A stretch of 64,000 nt of DNA from Prevotella sp. (GTDB lineage Bacteria > Bacteroidota > Bacteroidia > Bacteroidales > Bacteroidaceae): assembly GCA_016281055.1 (NCBI GenBank), contig JAEEHW010000144.1, forward strand, positions 1 to 64,000, written 5' to 3'. The notes beneath the pieces are model-generated. The model was not told the origin of the DNA and did not search any database. It was given only the letters and a program-made list of their open reading frames with translations. This document shows positions 25,944-34,198 of this stretch, piece after piece. Every line of letters begins with the position of its first letter. Position 1 is the first letter of the stretch. The position numbers and the translations under genes were made by a program.

Positions 25944-27701
25944 ATGATTGACTCTCAAGACACGACGCTGACCACTGAACAGCAGACAGAAGAAGCTCAG
26001 GAAAAGCGTCTTTACGCCTCTAAGGAGGAAGTGCTGGAGCGTGTTAAAGAACTTGCTCAGGGCGACGAAGAAATTAGCAAACCAGAATTGGATCATCTCA
26101 AGACGGCTTTCTATTATCTGCTCAATGCCGAGCGCGATGCCGCACAAAAGGCATATATAGCAGATGGTGGTGACCCGATGCAGTATGTGGTGACACCTGA
26201 TGAAACAGAAGAGGTGTTCAAAGCAGAGATGAACAAGATAAAAGAGCTCCGTCAGGCTGCTTTCCAGAAGGCTGAGGCTGAAAAACAAGCCAACCTCAAG
26301 CGTAAACTGGAAATCATAGAGCGTATCAAGGAGCTGACCACAACTCCAGAAGATGCTGCTGCAGGTTTCCAGGAGGTGAAGGCTCTTCAGACAGAATGGC
26401 GTGAGATAAAGACCGTACCGGCAGAGAATGCCAGCGAACTTTGGAACAACTATAAACTTGTTCAGGAGCAGTTCTATGACCTGCTGAAGATGAATTTCGA
26501 GGCTCGCGAATATGATTTCAAAAAGAATCTGGAGCAGAAGACTGCACTTTGCGAGGCTGCAGAGCGTTTGGCTGATGAGGAAGACGTGGTAAGCGCTTTC
26601 CATCAGTTGCAGGATTTGCACAACCAGTATCGTGAAATAGGTCCTGTGGCAAAGGAACTGCGTGATGAGGTGTGGGCACGCTTCAAGGCTGCCAGCACTG
26701 TAGTCAACAAACGCCATGCTGACCATTTCGAGGCTATACGCCAGCGTGAGGAAGAGAATTTGGTCAAGAAAAGTGCTTTGTGCGACAAGGTGGAGAGCAT
26801 CACAACAGACGACTGTACCACTAATGCCGATTGGGACAAGAAAACTCAGGAGGTACTTGATCTGCAGAAAGAATGGAAGACCATCGGCTTTGCACCAAAG
26901 TCGATGAATGTTAAGATATTTGAACGCTTCCGCACGGCATGCGACCAGTTCTTTACAGCAAAGAATGATTTCTTTGCCGGCAGACGTGAGCAGTTCCAGG
27001 AGAATATCAACAAGAAAGAGGAACTGGTTAAGCGTGCACAGGAGTTGCAGGATAGTACGGAGTGGCGTCAGACTTCTGACAAACTCATCGCACTGCAGAA
27101 GGAATGGAAAACCATTGGTATGGTGCCTCGCAAGATAGGCGACCAGTTGTGGAACGATTTCCTCGCAGCCTGCAATAAGTTCTTCGAGGCTCGCAATGCC
27201 GCCACCTCTGGTGAGCGTGATGAGCAGCAGGAGAACCTGAAGAAGAAGCAGGGTATCATCGAGCAGCTCAAGGCTCTTGTTGAGGATGCTGCCGAGGATT
27301 TGCAGCAGAAGATGCAGACTCTGATAGAGGAGTACAAGCAGATAGGCCATGTTCCATTCAAGGATAAGGATGAACTGTTCCGCCAGTATCACGACACGCT
27401 CGACATCCTTTATAAGAAACTGAACAAGTCACGCGCCAACCGCCGTCTGAATGCCTTCAAGGAAGGTCTGCGTGAAGTGGCAAAGCGCGGTGAGGATGCA
27501 GTTAGTACGGAGCGTCAGAAGATGCAGCGCCGCTACAATGACATGAAGCAGGAACTGGAGAATTACGAGAATAACCTCAACTTCCTTTCCGTAAGCAGCA
27601 AGAAGGGTAACACGCTCGTTGACGAACTTAACCGTAAGGTGGAGAAACTGCGTGATGAACTTGCTCTTATGAAAGAGAAGATAAAGGCTATGAATGAATA
27701 A
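25944..27701 (+). CDS. DUF349 repeat protein
   Basis: 585 aa, highly charged and almost wholly helical. Several about 75-residue DUF349 repeats are seen by the recurring phrase LQKEWKTIGxxPRK or LQTEWREIKTVPAE together with LWNxFxxACxxFFxxR. There is no signal peptide or membrane segment. A C-terminal coiled coil (NTLVDELNRKVEKLRDELALMKEK, split) ends the protein. DUF349 is widespread in Bacteroidota and actinobacteria without an assigned role; scaffolding or nucleic-acid binding has been suggested. It stands alone, with a palindrome in its promoter and a terminator behind it. Confidence 0.88.
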   Translation: MIDSQDTTLTTEQQTEEAQEKRLYASKEEVLERVKELAQGDEEISKPELDHLKTAFYYLLNAERDAAQKAYIADGGDPMQYVVTPDETEEVFKAEMNKIKELRQAAFQKAEAEKQANLKRKLEIIERIKELTTTPEDAAAGFQEVKALQTEWREIKTVPAENASELWNNYKLVQEQFYDLLKMNFEAREYDFKKNLEQKTALCEAAERLADEEDVVSAFHQLQDLHNQYREIGPVAKELRDEVWARFKAASTVVNKRHADHFEAIRQREEENLVKKSALCDKVESITTDDCTTNADWDKKTQEVLDLQKEWKTIGFAPKSMNVKIFERFRTACDQFFTAKNDFFAGRREQFQENINKKEELVKRAQELQDSTEWRQTSDKLIALQKEWKTIGMVPRKIGDQLWNDFLAACNKFFEARNAATSGERDEQQENLKKKQGIIEQLKALVEDAAEDLQQKMQTLIEEYKQIGHVPFKDKDELFRQYHDTLDILYKKLNKSRANRRLNAFKEGLREVAKRGEDAVSTERQKMQRRYNDMKQELENYENNLNFLSVSSKKGNTLVDELNRKVEKLRDELALMKEKIKAMNE

Positions 27702-27738
27702 TCGTTAAGAATATAGTGGTTAAGTAATTTAAAAAGTA

Positions 27739-27780
27739 AAAGCCATCCGACTTAAGCAATAGTCTGATGGCTTTATCTTT
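27739..27780 (+). terminator. Terminator of the DUF349 gene
   Basis: AAAGCCATC-C-GACT (27739-27752) pairs with AGTC-T-GATGGCTTT (27761-27774), followed by ATCTTTTT. Confidence 0.85.
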
Positions 27781-27803
27781 TTGTGTTTTTTGTACCATAC
27801 ATT

Positions 27804-28559
27804 ATGTATAAGGCAATAGACGACTATCTCAAGAAATATGCTTTCGAGCATTTTGAACCCCTGACGGCATTGTTCGACATGGACGGAGTGCTATACGACT
27901 CTATGTGGAACCATGCTTCTTCCTGGAAGGAGAGCATGGAACGCTACGGCATACACATGACTGACATGGATGCTTTCCGCTATGAGGGTATGCGCGGTGT
28001 GGAAACCATTCAGGTGTTGGCGAGAGAACAACTCGGCCGCGAGGTCAGCGATGATGAGGCTGCCGAGATGTATCGCTATAAGTCAGAGGTGTATGCCTCC
28101 AAAGGAACGGCAGCGATGATTCCCGGCGTGCATCAGTTGCAGGAGACATTGCACCATCATGACATTAAGATTGGCGTGGTTACGGGCAGCGGACAGCCTA
28201 CGCTTATCAATCGCATATTGACGGATTTTGATGGAATGGTGTCACCCGATATAATGGTCACTGCGCATGATGTGACACAGGGCAAGCCACAGCCCGATCC
28301 TTATATTATGGGTATGAAAAAAGCTACGGCGGTGCTGCAGCGTGAGGGCACCTTGCCTGCTGGGGAAACACTGAAACCGTGGCAGACGATGGTGGTGGAG
28401 AATGCTCCGCTCGGTGTCCGTGCGGCTGCTGCGGCACGTTGTTTCACCGTAGCTGTGAACACAGGCCCGCTGCCTGACGAGGTACTTGCTGAGGCTGGGG
28501 CCGACATTGTTTTCCATACCATGGATGAATTGCGGCAGGCTGTTGAAAAAATTTTATGA
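27804..28559 (+). CDS. HAD-superfamily phosphatase (beta-phosphoglucomutase-like)
   Basis: 251 aa cytoplasmic HAD hydrolase. Motif I is FDMDGVLYDSM (nucleophile Asp25, acid/base Asp27), motif II VVTGSG, the motif III Lys lies in TQGKPQPDPY, and motif IV is VVENAPLGVRAAAAA. A helical cap between motifs I and II is typical of beta-phosphoglucomutase and phosphoglycolate phosphatase. The frame opens at a GTG inside the terminator, but the ATG at 27804 (MYKAIDDYLKKY) is the usual start in Bacteroidales. The substrate is a small phosphorylated metabolite, not identified. Confidence 0.88.
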   Translation: MYKAIDDYLKKYAFEHFEPLTALFDMDGVLYDSMWNHASSWKESMERYGIHMTDMDAFRYEGMRGVETIQVLAREQLGREVSDDEAAEMYRYKSEVYASKGTAAMIPGVHQLQETLHHHDIKIGVVTGSGQPTLINRILTDFDGMVSPDIMVTAHDVTQGKPQPDPYIMGMKKATAVLQREGTLPAGETLKPWQTMVVENAPLGVRAAAAARCFTVAVNTGPLPDEVLAEAGADIVFHTMDELRQAVEKIL

Positions 28560-28565
28560 TATTTT

Positions 28566-28597
28566 CTTGCACGGTTAATAAATAATGTGTAAATTTG
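28566..28597 (+). promoter_or_regulatory. Promoter of the YARHG/M15 pair
   Basis: CTTG (28566-28569), 20 nt, TAAATTTG (28590-28597), about 44 nt before the ATG at 28641. Confidence 0.65.
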
Positions 28598-28640
28598 CCA
28601 AGGAATTATAAACTTGAATTATCCACTAAAAACAATGATT

Positions 28641-29042
28641 ATGAAAAACCTGTCTAAGAAGATTGCTGCAGTGGCATGCATGGCCGCTGCCATGTTGATG
28701 AGTGCGCCAATGCAGGTGAATGCGCAGGTGCCTTCCATTCCGCGTACAAACACTACAAAACCTGCAAAGCCGAAGGCTTCCAACGTTGCTTGGGGCACGG
28801 AGTACGACTTCCTCTCCACACGTTACATCACATACGATGACATCAGCGGTTATGACCGTGGGCAGATACGTGTGCTGAAGAACTCTATCTATGCGCGTCA
28901 CGGACGTATATTCAAGGACAAGCAACTGCGTGAGTATTTCAGCAATCAGAGTTGGTATCGTGGCACGCGCAACGAGATTCCCGCCAAGGAGTTCAATAAG
29001 TTTGAGAATGCGAACATCGCTTTCCTCAAGAAATACGAGTAA
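28641..29042 (+). CDS. Exported YARHG-domain protein
   Basis: 133 aa. A signal peptide (MKNLSKKIAAVACMAAAMLM, ending VNAQ) leads to a YARHG domain (about 55-133): LSTRYITYDDISGYDRGQIR, SIYARHGRIFKDKQLREYF, SWYRGTRNE. YARHG is an extracellular domain often found next to peptidases and is thought to bind peptidoglycan or protein. ATGs at 28635 and 28641 are both possible; the second gives the cleanest signal peptide. The M15 peptidase gene starts 3 nt after the stop, so the pair is surely an operon and probably works on the wall together. Confidence 0.87.
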   Translation: MKNLSKKIAAVACMAAAMLMSAPMQVNAQVPSIPRTNTTKPAKPKASNVAWGTEYDFLSTRYITYDDISGYDRGQIRVLKNSIYARHGRIFKDKQLREYFSNQSWYRGTRNEIPAKEFNKFENANIAFLKKYE

Positions 29043-29045
29043 GCG

Positions 29046-29813
29046 ATGAGTATCATAAGTAAGGCATCGGTGGCACTGACCGTATTGTTTAGTGCCGCCG
29101 TTTTTTCTGTTAATGCACAGCAGGGCATCCCAAAGGGTGCGCAGATTCTGATGAAGGTGTATCCCGACTTCGTGAAGGGATACCAAGGTGGCAACCTGCT
29201 TTTTGCTGACGGCACAAGGATGCAGTATGACGACGGCCGTGAAAAGTCTTTCGTGCAGAAACTTGACGACAGTGACCCGGAGGATATGTTCGCCTTCAAA
29301 TACGACCGTCGGTCGTGGACGCCGGAGTATCTGCAGGATGCAGGCCGCAGCCGCTGCGAACCGTTTTTCAAGAAGATGTATGGTGCTACGGAGGCACAGG
29401 TAAGGGCAAAGCTCGTCAATGTACCGTGGTTTGGCGACAAAGTGCTGTTCACTACAGTCAATGGTGCCGCCGACAGTCTGCGTGCCGTGGCGGCGGAGCT
29501 GGCTAAGCATCCGGAGTTTCGCTCTTATCTGAAGTCGTCTGGTTCGTTCTATTGGCGCAAGGTGCGCGGTGCCAACCGCCTCAGTGCCCATTCCTACGGC
29601 ATGACCATCGACATCGGTGTGGCAAAGAGCGACTACTGGCTATGGAAGAATCCCGGAAAGGGCGAGACGGCAAAGATTGTCTATGCCAACAGAATACCTC
29701 ATGAGATAGTCCTGATTTTCGAGAAACACGGCTTTATCTGGGGTGGCCGCTGGTATCACTATGACACCATGCACTTCGAGTTCCGTCCGGAGATACTTGC
29801 CGCCAACCCGTGA
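29046..29813 (+). CDS. M15-family D-Ala-D-Ala carboxypeptidase-like peptidase
   Basis: 255 aa exported zinc peptidase (signal peptide MSIISKASVALTVLFSAAVF, cleaved near VNAQ). The M15 zinc site is visible: SAHSYGMTIDIG gives the SxHxxGxAxD-like His and Asp, and HYDTMHFEFRPE gives the last His. The length fits the M15C group that trims peptidoglycan peptides. It is coupled to the YARHG gene upstream. Several arginine- and aspartate-rich stretches lie in the N-terminal half (about 60-120), with no recognised domain there. Confidence 0.86.
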   Translation: MSIISKASVALTVLFSAAVFSVNAQQGIPKGAQILMKVYPDFVKGYQGGNLLFADGTRMQYDDGREKSFVQKLDDSDPEDMFAFKYDRRSWTPEYLQDAGRSRCEPFFKKMYGATEAQVRAKLVNVPWFGDKVLFTTVNGAADSLRAVAAELAKHPEFRSYLKSSGSFYWRKVRGANRLSAHSYGMTIDIGVAKSDYWLWKNPGKGETAKIVYANRIPHEIVLIFEKHGFIWGGRWYHYDTMHFEFRPEILAANP

Positions 29814-29816
29814 TAG

Positions 29817-29920
29817 AATTAAATCTTCCCCTTTCACCTCTCCCCTTTCACCTCTCACCTCTCACTTTTCACCTTTCACTTTTCCCCTTTCCCATTTCAC
29901 CTTTCACTTTTCACCTTATT
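29817..29920. repeat. Pyrimidine-rich tandem repeat (TTTCACC units)
   Basis: About a dozen imperfect copies of a 7-8 nt unit (CCTTTCAC, CCTCTCAC, TTTTCACC) separate two convergent genes. All pyrimidines are on the plus strand, so it could form unusual DNA structures or arise by slippage. It codes for nothing convincing. Confidence 0.7.
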
Positions 29921-31559
29921 TCAGCAGTATGCTCTTTACTACTGTGGCAGAAGCACCTGTGCTTCCCGTATGCTGCAGATGGAAGCCACGGTAACTGTTG
30001 GGGTGCGCCATCTGTGCTGAGAGCACTTGTTCGGTGCCCGCCTGCGTCACTGTCGCCTTGAGAATGTCACCTTTCGTCTGCAGGCTTACCGTGCAGCCAC
30101 GTTTGAAAAGGTCGCAGCGTTCCGGTTGACTGATGCGTGTTATCGTGCCGTTCTGATACTCTACAAGGTATGTCTCCACGGCATGGTCGTAGTCGGGAGT
30201 GCGTATGAAACGCACGCCGTAGCCTGTCAAACTGCGTGTGTCGAAACAGATGCAGATGTCGAGATACTGTCCAGTGGCAGAGCCGAAACCTTGTCCCGGT
30301 CCCTTGCAGGGGTCGAGGGTGACGGTGGCAGAGCGTTCACCTGTCCCACCGGGATTCTCCGTGAACATCAGTCTGGCGCCCTTCTGCAACTGTACCAGTC
30401 CCCATGAACCTTCTGCGCCGTCAATTCCCTCGGCATATCCCCATGCAGCACGTGTGGTGTCTGGTTGCCAGGGATATTCCATGGTATCTGACGGCTTGTA
30501 ACAGTCCACCGTCCATTGTCCCGGAATGATACGCGGCTGCGACTGCAAGGCAAAAGGCGGCAGACTCACCGGTAATGGTTCGGTGGGTGTGGGCACGTCG
30601 AGAGCCTTGCCGTTCAGTGTGCAGTCAGTCATGACACAGTAGTGGCGTGGGTCAGGACGCTTGTCCCATTCTATTCGCAGTTGTGGGTCATCGCTCGTCC
30701 AGCGGCAGCGCTCCATGGTGACGGGACCGCTGACCTTGGTGAGGTACTGCGTGCCGTGGGTCTTGGAGTGGATGTCACAGTCATAGAAACGCACTCCAAT
30801 CTTTCTGTCCGTTGTATAGAATGGCTTGCTGGAGAAGAAAGTGAAACGGCAACGGTTGTATGTGCCAGTGCCGCTCAGGGCATCGTCGGTGCATTCAAAA
30901 TAGCAGTCGTCATAGGTGGTGTGTGGCGCACCTACAAACGGGCAGAGATTAAGTCGGGAGATGAACTGGCAGCATTTGAAGCTGAAGTCGTCACCCTGGC
31001 AGATGGCTATCTGTGCCTGCACTATGGCCTGCTTGCGACGTGCGCGGTTCTTGCTGGCATCGCGCTGATAAACAAGGTCCACATTGCAATAGTTTCCAAA
31101 GGTGATGTTTTCCGCCCTGACGTGCGAGCCCTTCCAAAGAAACATGGTGAAGTTGCCGTCCGCCCCCTGTGTCTGTCCTCTGTTCACAGCTAGTACCACA
31201 TCGTCAGGTTTGTCACCCAGTCCCACTATTGCCACGTTGCTCAGTTCCACCTCCATTGCAAACGGAGTGGTGCCTGTACGCGGACGGCGTACGTCAGTGT
31301 CGTCAGGATTGTCGAGCCAATACACCGACGGCTCTATGTATATTGTCCTCTGGGTATTGTTGTTCGTGCGCTCGGCAAATCGCAGTGCCTCGCCCACGCT
31401 GTGGAAGGTGAAAGTACGCTCGCTGGTTTTCTTTCTGTCACTTACGTAGAGAACAGTAGAACCGGACACCATTTTTCGTCCTTCATACACAAAGCGAGTC
31501 TGGCCTGTCACCGTCATGGCGAAGGCATATAAAAACATGAAAATAAGAGAATAACGCAT
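29916..31559 (-). CDS. Exported pectinesterase-like beta-helix protein
   Basis: 547 aa with a signal peptide (MRYSLIFMFLYAFAMTVTGQ). Residues about 45-310 look like a pectin methylesterase/right-handed beta-helix domain: FTFHSVGEALRFAERTNNNTQRTIYIEPSVYWLDNP (split), VAIVGLG, RAENITFGNYCNVDL, DDCYFECTDDALSGTG. The C-terminal third (about 340-547) is beta-rich and may bind carbohydrate. Catalytic aspartates of pectinesterase cannot be placed with certainty, so it may be a lyase or esterase relative. The ATG at 31559 follows a consensus promoter. A role in pectin use would fit the PL11 lyase at 55-58 kb. Confidence 0.7.
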   Translation of the reverse strand: MRYSLIFMFLYAFAMTVTGQTRFVYEGRKMVSGSTVLYVSDRKKTSERTFTFHSVGEALRFAERTNNNTQRTIYIEPSVYWLDNPDDTDVRRPRTGTTPFAMEVELSNVAIVGLGDKPDDVVLAVNRGQTQGADGNFTMFLWKGSHVRAENITFGNYCNVDLVYQRDASKNRARRKQAIVQAQIAICQGDDFSFKCCQFISRLNLCPFVGAPHTTYDDCYFECTDDALSGTGTYNRCRFTFFSSKPFYTTDRKIGVRFYDCDIHSKTHGTQYLTKVSGPVTMERCRWTSDDPQLRIEWDKRPDPRHYCVMTDCTLNGKALDVPTPTEPLPVSLPPFALQSQPRIIPGQWTVDCYKPSDTMEYPWQPDTTRAAWGYAEGIDGAEGSWGLVQLQKGARLMFTENPGGTGERSATVTLDPCKGPGQGFGSATGQYLDICICFDTRSLTGYGVRFIRTPDYDHAVETYLVEYQNGTITRISQPERCDLFKRGCTVSLQTKGDILKATVTQAGTEQVLSAQMAHPNSYRGFHLQHTGSTGASATVVKSILLK

Positions 31560-31592
31560 ATTGAATGTTGTCTGTAGGTTGGTATTTTTGTG

Positions 31593-31624
31593 CAAAGTTA
31601 CGAAATTAAAGATAAACAAGCAAA
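31593..31624 (-). promoter_or_regulatory. Promoter of the beta-helix gene
   Basis: On the minus strand TTTG (31624-31621), 20 nt, TAACTTTG (31600-31593). Confidence 0.85.
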
Positions 31625-31662
31625 GAAAAATGCCGTTATTTATAATTTAATTCAGAAAAAAC

Positions 31663-31693
31663 TTTGTCAATTCAAAAAAAAGTAGTACCTTTG
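31663..31693 (+). promoter_or_regulatory. rpsF operon promoter
   Basis: TTTG (31663-31666), 19 nt, TACCTTTG (31686-31693), about 90 nt before rpsF. Confidence 0.85.
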
Positions 31694-31710
31694 CACCGCA
31701 AAAATTGCAA

Positions 31711-31740
31711 ACATGTCTCAACAAGTGATTGTTGGCATGT
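31711..31740 (+). promoter_or_regulatory. Hairpin in the rpsF leader, possible S6/S18 autoregulatory site
   Basis: ACATG-TCT-CAACAA (31711-31724) pairs with TTGTTG-G-CATGT (31729-31740), a two-step stem with an asymmetric internal loop and GTGA tip. Leaders of rpsF-rpsR operons in many bacteria bind the S6:S18 complex through a stem with a conserved bulge. The CCG box of that motif is not obvious here, so the assignment is by position. Confidence 0.5.
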
Positions 31741-31782
31741 AAATTTATTACATTATTAATATTAATTATTCATTCACAAATG

Positions 31783-32127
31783 ATGAATCATTACGAAACC
31801 GTTTTCATTCTGACTCCCGTTTTGTCTGATGACCAGGCAAAGGAAACGGTCGCTAAGTTCACAAAGGTTCTCAAGGACAATGGTGCCGAGATTCTGAACG
31901 AGGAGGCTTGGGGACTCAAGAAGATGGCTTATGCTATTGACAAGAAGTCAACAGGTTTCTACAACCTCGTTGAGTTCAAGGCTGAGCCTGAAGTTATCGC
32001 TACTCTCGAAACTGCTTACCGACGTGACGAGAAAGTTATTCGTTTCATGACTGTCAAGCTTGACAAGTACGCTTCTGCATACGCAGAGAAGCGCCGCAAT
32101 AAGCTTGCAAACAAAGAGGAGGCATAA
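31783..32127 (+). CDS. rpsF: 30S ribosomal protein S6
   Basis: 114 aa small-subunit protein that binds 16S rRNA with S18 in the platform. The start [16 protein letters not shown] is the usual Bacteroidota N-terminus; an ATG one codon earlier is also possible. [14 protein letters not shown] and [15 protein letters not shown] are typical. It is the first gene of rpsF-rpsR-rplI, with 3 nt before rpsR. Confidence 0.97.
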   Translation: MNHYETVFILTPVLSDDQAKETVAKFTKVLKDNGAEILNEEAWGLKKMAYAIDKKSTGFYNLVEFKAEPEVIATLETAYRRDEKVIRFMTVKLDKYASAYAEKRRNKLANKEEA

Positions 32128-32130
32128 ACC

Positions 32131-32400
32131 ATGGCAGAGAACAACACAGAAATCCGTTATCTCAACGCACCGGCTATTGACACCCGTAAGAAGAAGTATT
32201 GCCGTTTCAAGAAGAGCGGCATAAAGTATATCGACTACAAGGATCCTGAGTTCCTGAAGAAGTTCCTTAACGAGCAGGGCAAGATTCTTCCACGTCGTAT
32301 CACTGGAACATCTCTGAAGTATCAGCGCCGTGTGGCACAGGCTGTTAAGCGTGCCCGCCAGATAGCACTGCTTCCATACGTAACCGATTTGATGAAGTAA
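32131..32400 (+). CDS. rpsR: 30S ribosomal protein S18
   Basis: 89 aa. Family core [22 protein letters not shown] and [31 protein letters not shown] (split) are plain. S18 forms a dimer with S6 on the small subunit. It sits between rpsF and rplI with short gaps, the standard order. Confidence 0.98.
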   Translation: MAENNTEIRYLNAPAIDTRKKKYCRFKKSGIKYIDYKDPEFLKKFLNEQGKILPRRITGTSLKYQRRVAQAVKRARQIALLPYVTDLMK

Positions 32401-32422
32401 ACTAAAAAGGAGGATTACACAC

Positions 32423-32965
32423 ATGGAAATTATACTGAAAGAAGACATCATCGGTCTTGGATACAAGAACGATATAGTAAATGTTAAGTCTGGTTACGGA
32501 CGTAACTACCTCATCCCAACAGGCAAGGCTGTCATCGCCTCTCCATCTGCAAAGAAGATTCTCGCTGAGAACCTCAAGCAGCAGGCTCACAAGCTCGCAG
32601 CTATTCTCGCTGCAGCTGAGAAGGAGGCTGAGAAGCTCAACGGCATATCTGTTGAGGTAGAGGCAAAGGTATCTGCCACTGGCGTACTCTATGGCTCTGT
32701 AACTTCAGCTACCGTTGCTGAGGAACTGGCTAAGAAGGGTATCGAGGTAGATCGCAAGCGCATCATCATGAAGGACATCAAGACCGTTGGCGAGTATGCC
32801 GCTACCGTTGTGTTCCACAAGGAAGTTAAGGTTGAGATTCCTGTAACAGTGCTTGCAGAGGGTAACAGCGCAGCCAACGTGGCTCCTGTAGCAGAAGAAG
32901 CCGCTCCAGTTGAGGAGGCTGCTCCAGCAGTGGAGGAAGCACCTGCAGCTGAAGAAGAAGCATAA
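32423..32965 (+). CDS. rplI: 50S ribosomal protein L9 with acidic C-terminal tail
   Basis: 180 aa. The L9 N-terminal rRNA-binding domain (MEIILKEDIIGLGYKNDIVNVKSGYGRNYLIP, split) is followed by the connecting helix and C-domain (about 60-148). Beyond residue about 148 is an extra tail made only of A, P, V and E (VAPVAEEAAPVEEAAPAVEEAP, split), an extension seen in some Bacteroidales and absent from the E. coli protein. It probably is flexible and has no catalytic role. It closes the S6/S18/L9 operon and is followed by two hairpins. Confidence 0.97.
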   Translation: MEIILKEDIIGLGYKNDIVNVKSGYGRNYLIPTGKAVIASPSAKKILAENLKQQAHKLAAILAAAEKEAEKLNGISVEVEAKVSATGVLYGSVTSATVAEELAKKGIEVDRKRIIMKDIKTVGEYAATVVFHKEVKVEIPVTVLAEGNSAANVAPVAEEAAPVEEAAPAVEEAPAAEEEA

Positions 32966-32974
32966 AGCATCTCC

Positions 32975-32997
32975 CTTCGTTCTATGAGTGAACGAAG
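32975..32997 (+). terminator. Hairpin after rplI
   Basis: CTTCGTTC (32975-32982) and GAACGAAG (32990-32997) pair perfectly over 8 bp, 9 nt after the rplI stop. There is no strong U-tract; it may protect the 3' end. Confidence 0.6.
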
Positions 32998-33001
32998 AGT
33001 A

Positions 33002-33079
33002 AAAGGTGAAGAATTTAAATTACAAACAGACTGATAAGTGTTTCAGAAAGGGGGTAACTTAAATTCTTCACTTTTTGTT
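33002..33079 (+). terminator. Long-stem terminator of the rpsF operon
   Basis: 33002-33018 (AAAGGTGAAGAATTTAA) pairs with 33059-33075 with one mismatch, followed by a T-rich stretch. The about 40-nt loop could hold further structure. Confidence 0.75.
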
Positions 33080-33123
33080 TTTACTTGGGTACCAAAACTA
33101 CTATTAACATAACATAATCAATT

Positions 33124-34020
33124 ATGAAAGCATTTGTATTCCCTGGTCAGGGAGCCCAGTTCACAGGTATGGGCAAAGACCTTTACGACACTAACCCGAA
33201 AGCAAAGGAATTATTTGACAAAGCAAACGAAATTCTCGGTTTCGAGATTACGAAGATAATGTTTGAGGGTACTGCAGAAGAACTGAAGCAGACTAAGGTT
33301 ACACAGCCTGCCGTTTTCCTCCACTCTGTCATTTCTGCCATCTGCCTTGGCGACCAGTTCGACGCTGAGATGACTGCAGGCCACTCTCTGGGTGAGTTCT
33401 CTGCACTCGTGGCAGCAGGTGCACTGTCTTTTGAGGACGGTTTGCGCCTTGTGTCAAAGCGTGCCATGGCTATGCAGAAGGCATGTGAGGCAGCACCATC
33501 TACCATGGCTGCCATCATCGCTCTGCCCGACGAGAAGATTGAGGAAGTATGTGCAGAGGTATCATCAGAGGGCAACATCGTGGTGCCTGCAAACTATAAC
33601 TGCCCAGGCCAGCTCGTAATCTCTGGCAACATCGACGCAGTGAACGCTGCTTGCGAGAAACTGAAGGAGGCTGGTGCAAAGCGTGCTCTCGTGCTGCCAG
33701 TAGGCGGTGCCTTCCACTCACCACTGATGCAGCCGGCCAAGGATGAACTTCAGGCTGCTATCGAGGCTACAGAGTTCAGCAATCCACGCATCCCTGTATA
33801 TCAGAATGTAGATGCAAAGGCACATACCGATGCCGCAGAGATTAAGCAGAACCTCATTGCGCAGCTCACCGCTCCAGTGAAATGGACATACGAAGTGCAG
33901 CAGATGATGAAAGACGGTGCCACCGATTTCGTAGAGTGCGGACCGGGCAAGGCTCTGCAGGGCATGATACTCAAGATTGCCAAGGGCGTGGAGGGTATCA
34001 CCATCAGCGGAATAAACTAA
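33124..34020 (+). CDS. fabD: Malonyl-CoA:ACP transacylase
   Basis: 298 aa enzyme that loads malonyl groups on acyl carrier protein for fatty-acid synthesis. FPGQGAQFTGMGKDLY at the start, the nucleophile in GHSLGEFSALVAAG (Ser88), the later GGAFHSPLM (catalytic His about 199) and ECGPGKALQGM are all present. It is a single gene behind the rpsF terminator, and is followed directly by a 91-bp inverted repeat. Confidence 0.96.
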   Translation: MKAFVFPGQGAQFTGMGKDLYDTNPKAKELFDKANEILGFEITKIMFEGTAEELKQTKVTQPAVFLHSVISAICLGDQFDAEMTAGHSLGEFSALVAAGALSFEDGLRLVSKRAMAMQKACEAAPSTMAAIIALPDEKIEEVCAEVSSEGNIVVPANYNCPGQLVISGNIDAVNAACEKLKEAGAKRALVLPVGGAFHSPLMQPAKDELQAAIEATEFSNPRIPVYQNVDAKAHTDAAEIKQNLIAQLTAPVKWTYEVQQMMKDGATDFVECGPGKALQGMILKIAKGVEGITISGIN

Positions 34021-34111
34021 GCTATGCTTGCATAGGAGTTAAGGGGAGTTATTGCGGCTTCCAGCCGCGATAACTCCCTTTAACTCCCCTTTACTCCTAT
34101 GCAAGCATAGC
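34021..34111. repeat. 91-bp inverted repeat, probable fabD terminator
   Basis: 30-nt arms (34021-34050 and 34082-34111, starting GCTATGCTTGCATAGG) pair with one mismatch. Nested inside, GCGGCT-TCC-AGCCGC forms a tight hairpin, and GGGAGTTAT (34044-34052) can instead pair with ATAACTCCC (34070-34078), so two folds compete. The words AACTCCCCTTTAACTCC and AGCCGCGATAACTCCC recur near 37800-37858, marking a dispersed family. Confidence 0.8.
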
Positions 34112-34137
34112 TTGCAAAAAAATAAAAATCTTGTTTT

Positions 34138-34170
34138 CTTGTAGATTTTGCCATTTTTTTTGTAACTTTG
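34138..34170 (+). promoter_or_regulatory. Promoter of the C10 peptidase gene
   Basis: CTTG (34138-34141), 21 nt, TAACTTTG (34163-34170), about 28 nt before the ATG. Confidence 0.65.
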
Positions 34171-34198
34171 TACTTCAATAAACAATTAATCTACAACA

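Noticed and set aside
25941..27392. 483-aa open frame opposite the DUF349 gene
   Set aside because: It is a long antisense shadow caused by the GAG/AAG-rich codons of DUF349, giving an implausible Leu-rich protein.
28626..29591. 321-aa antisense frame across the YARHG/M15 genes
   Set aside because: Both sense genes have clear domains and signal peptides; the antisense text has none.
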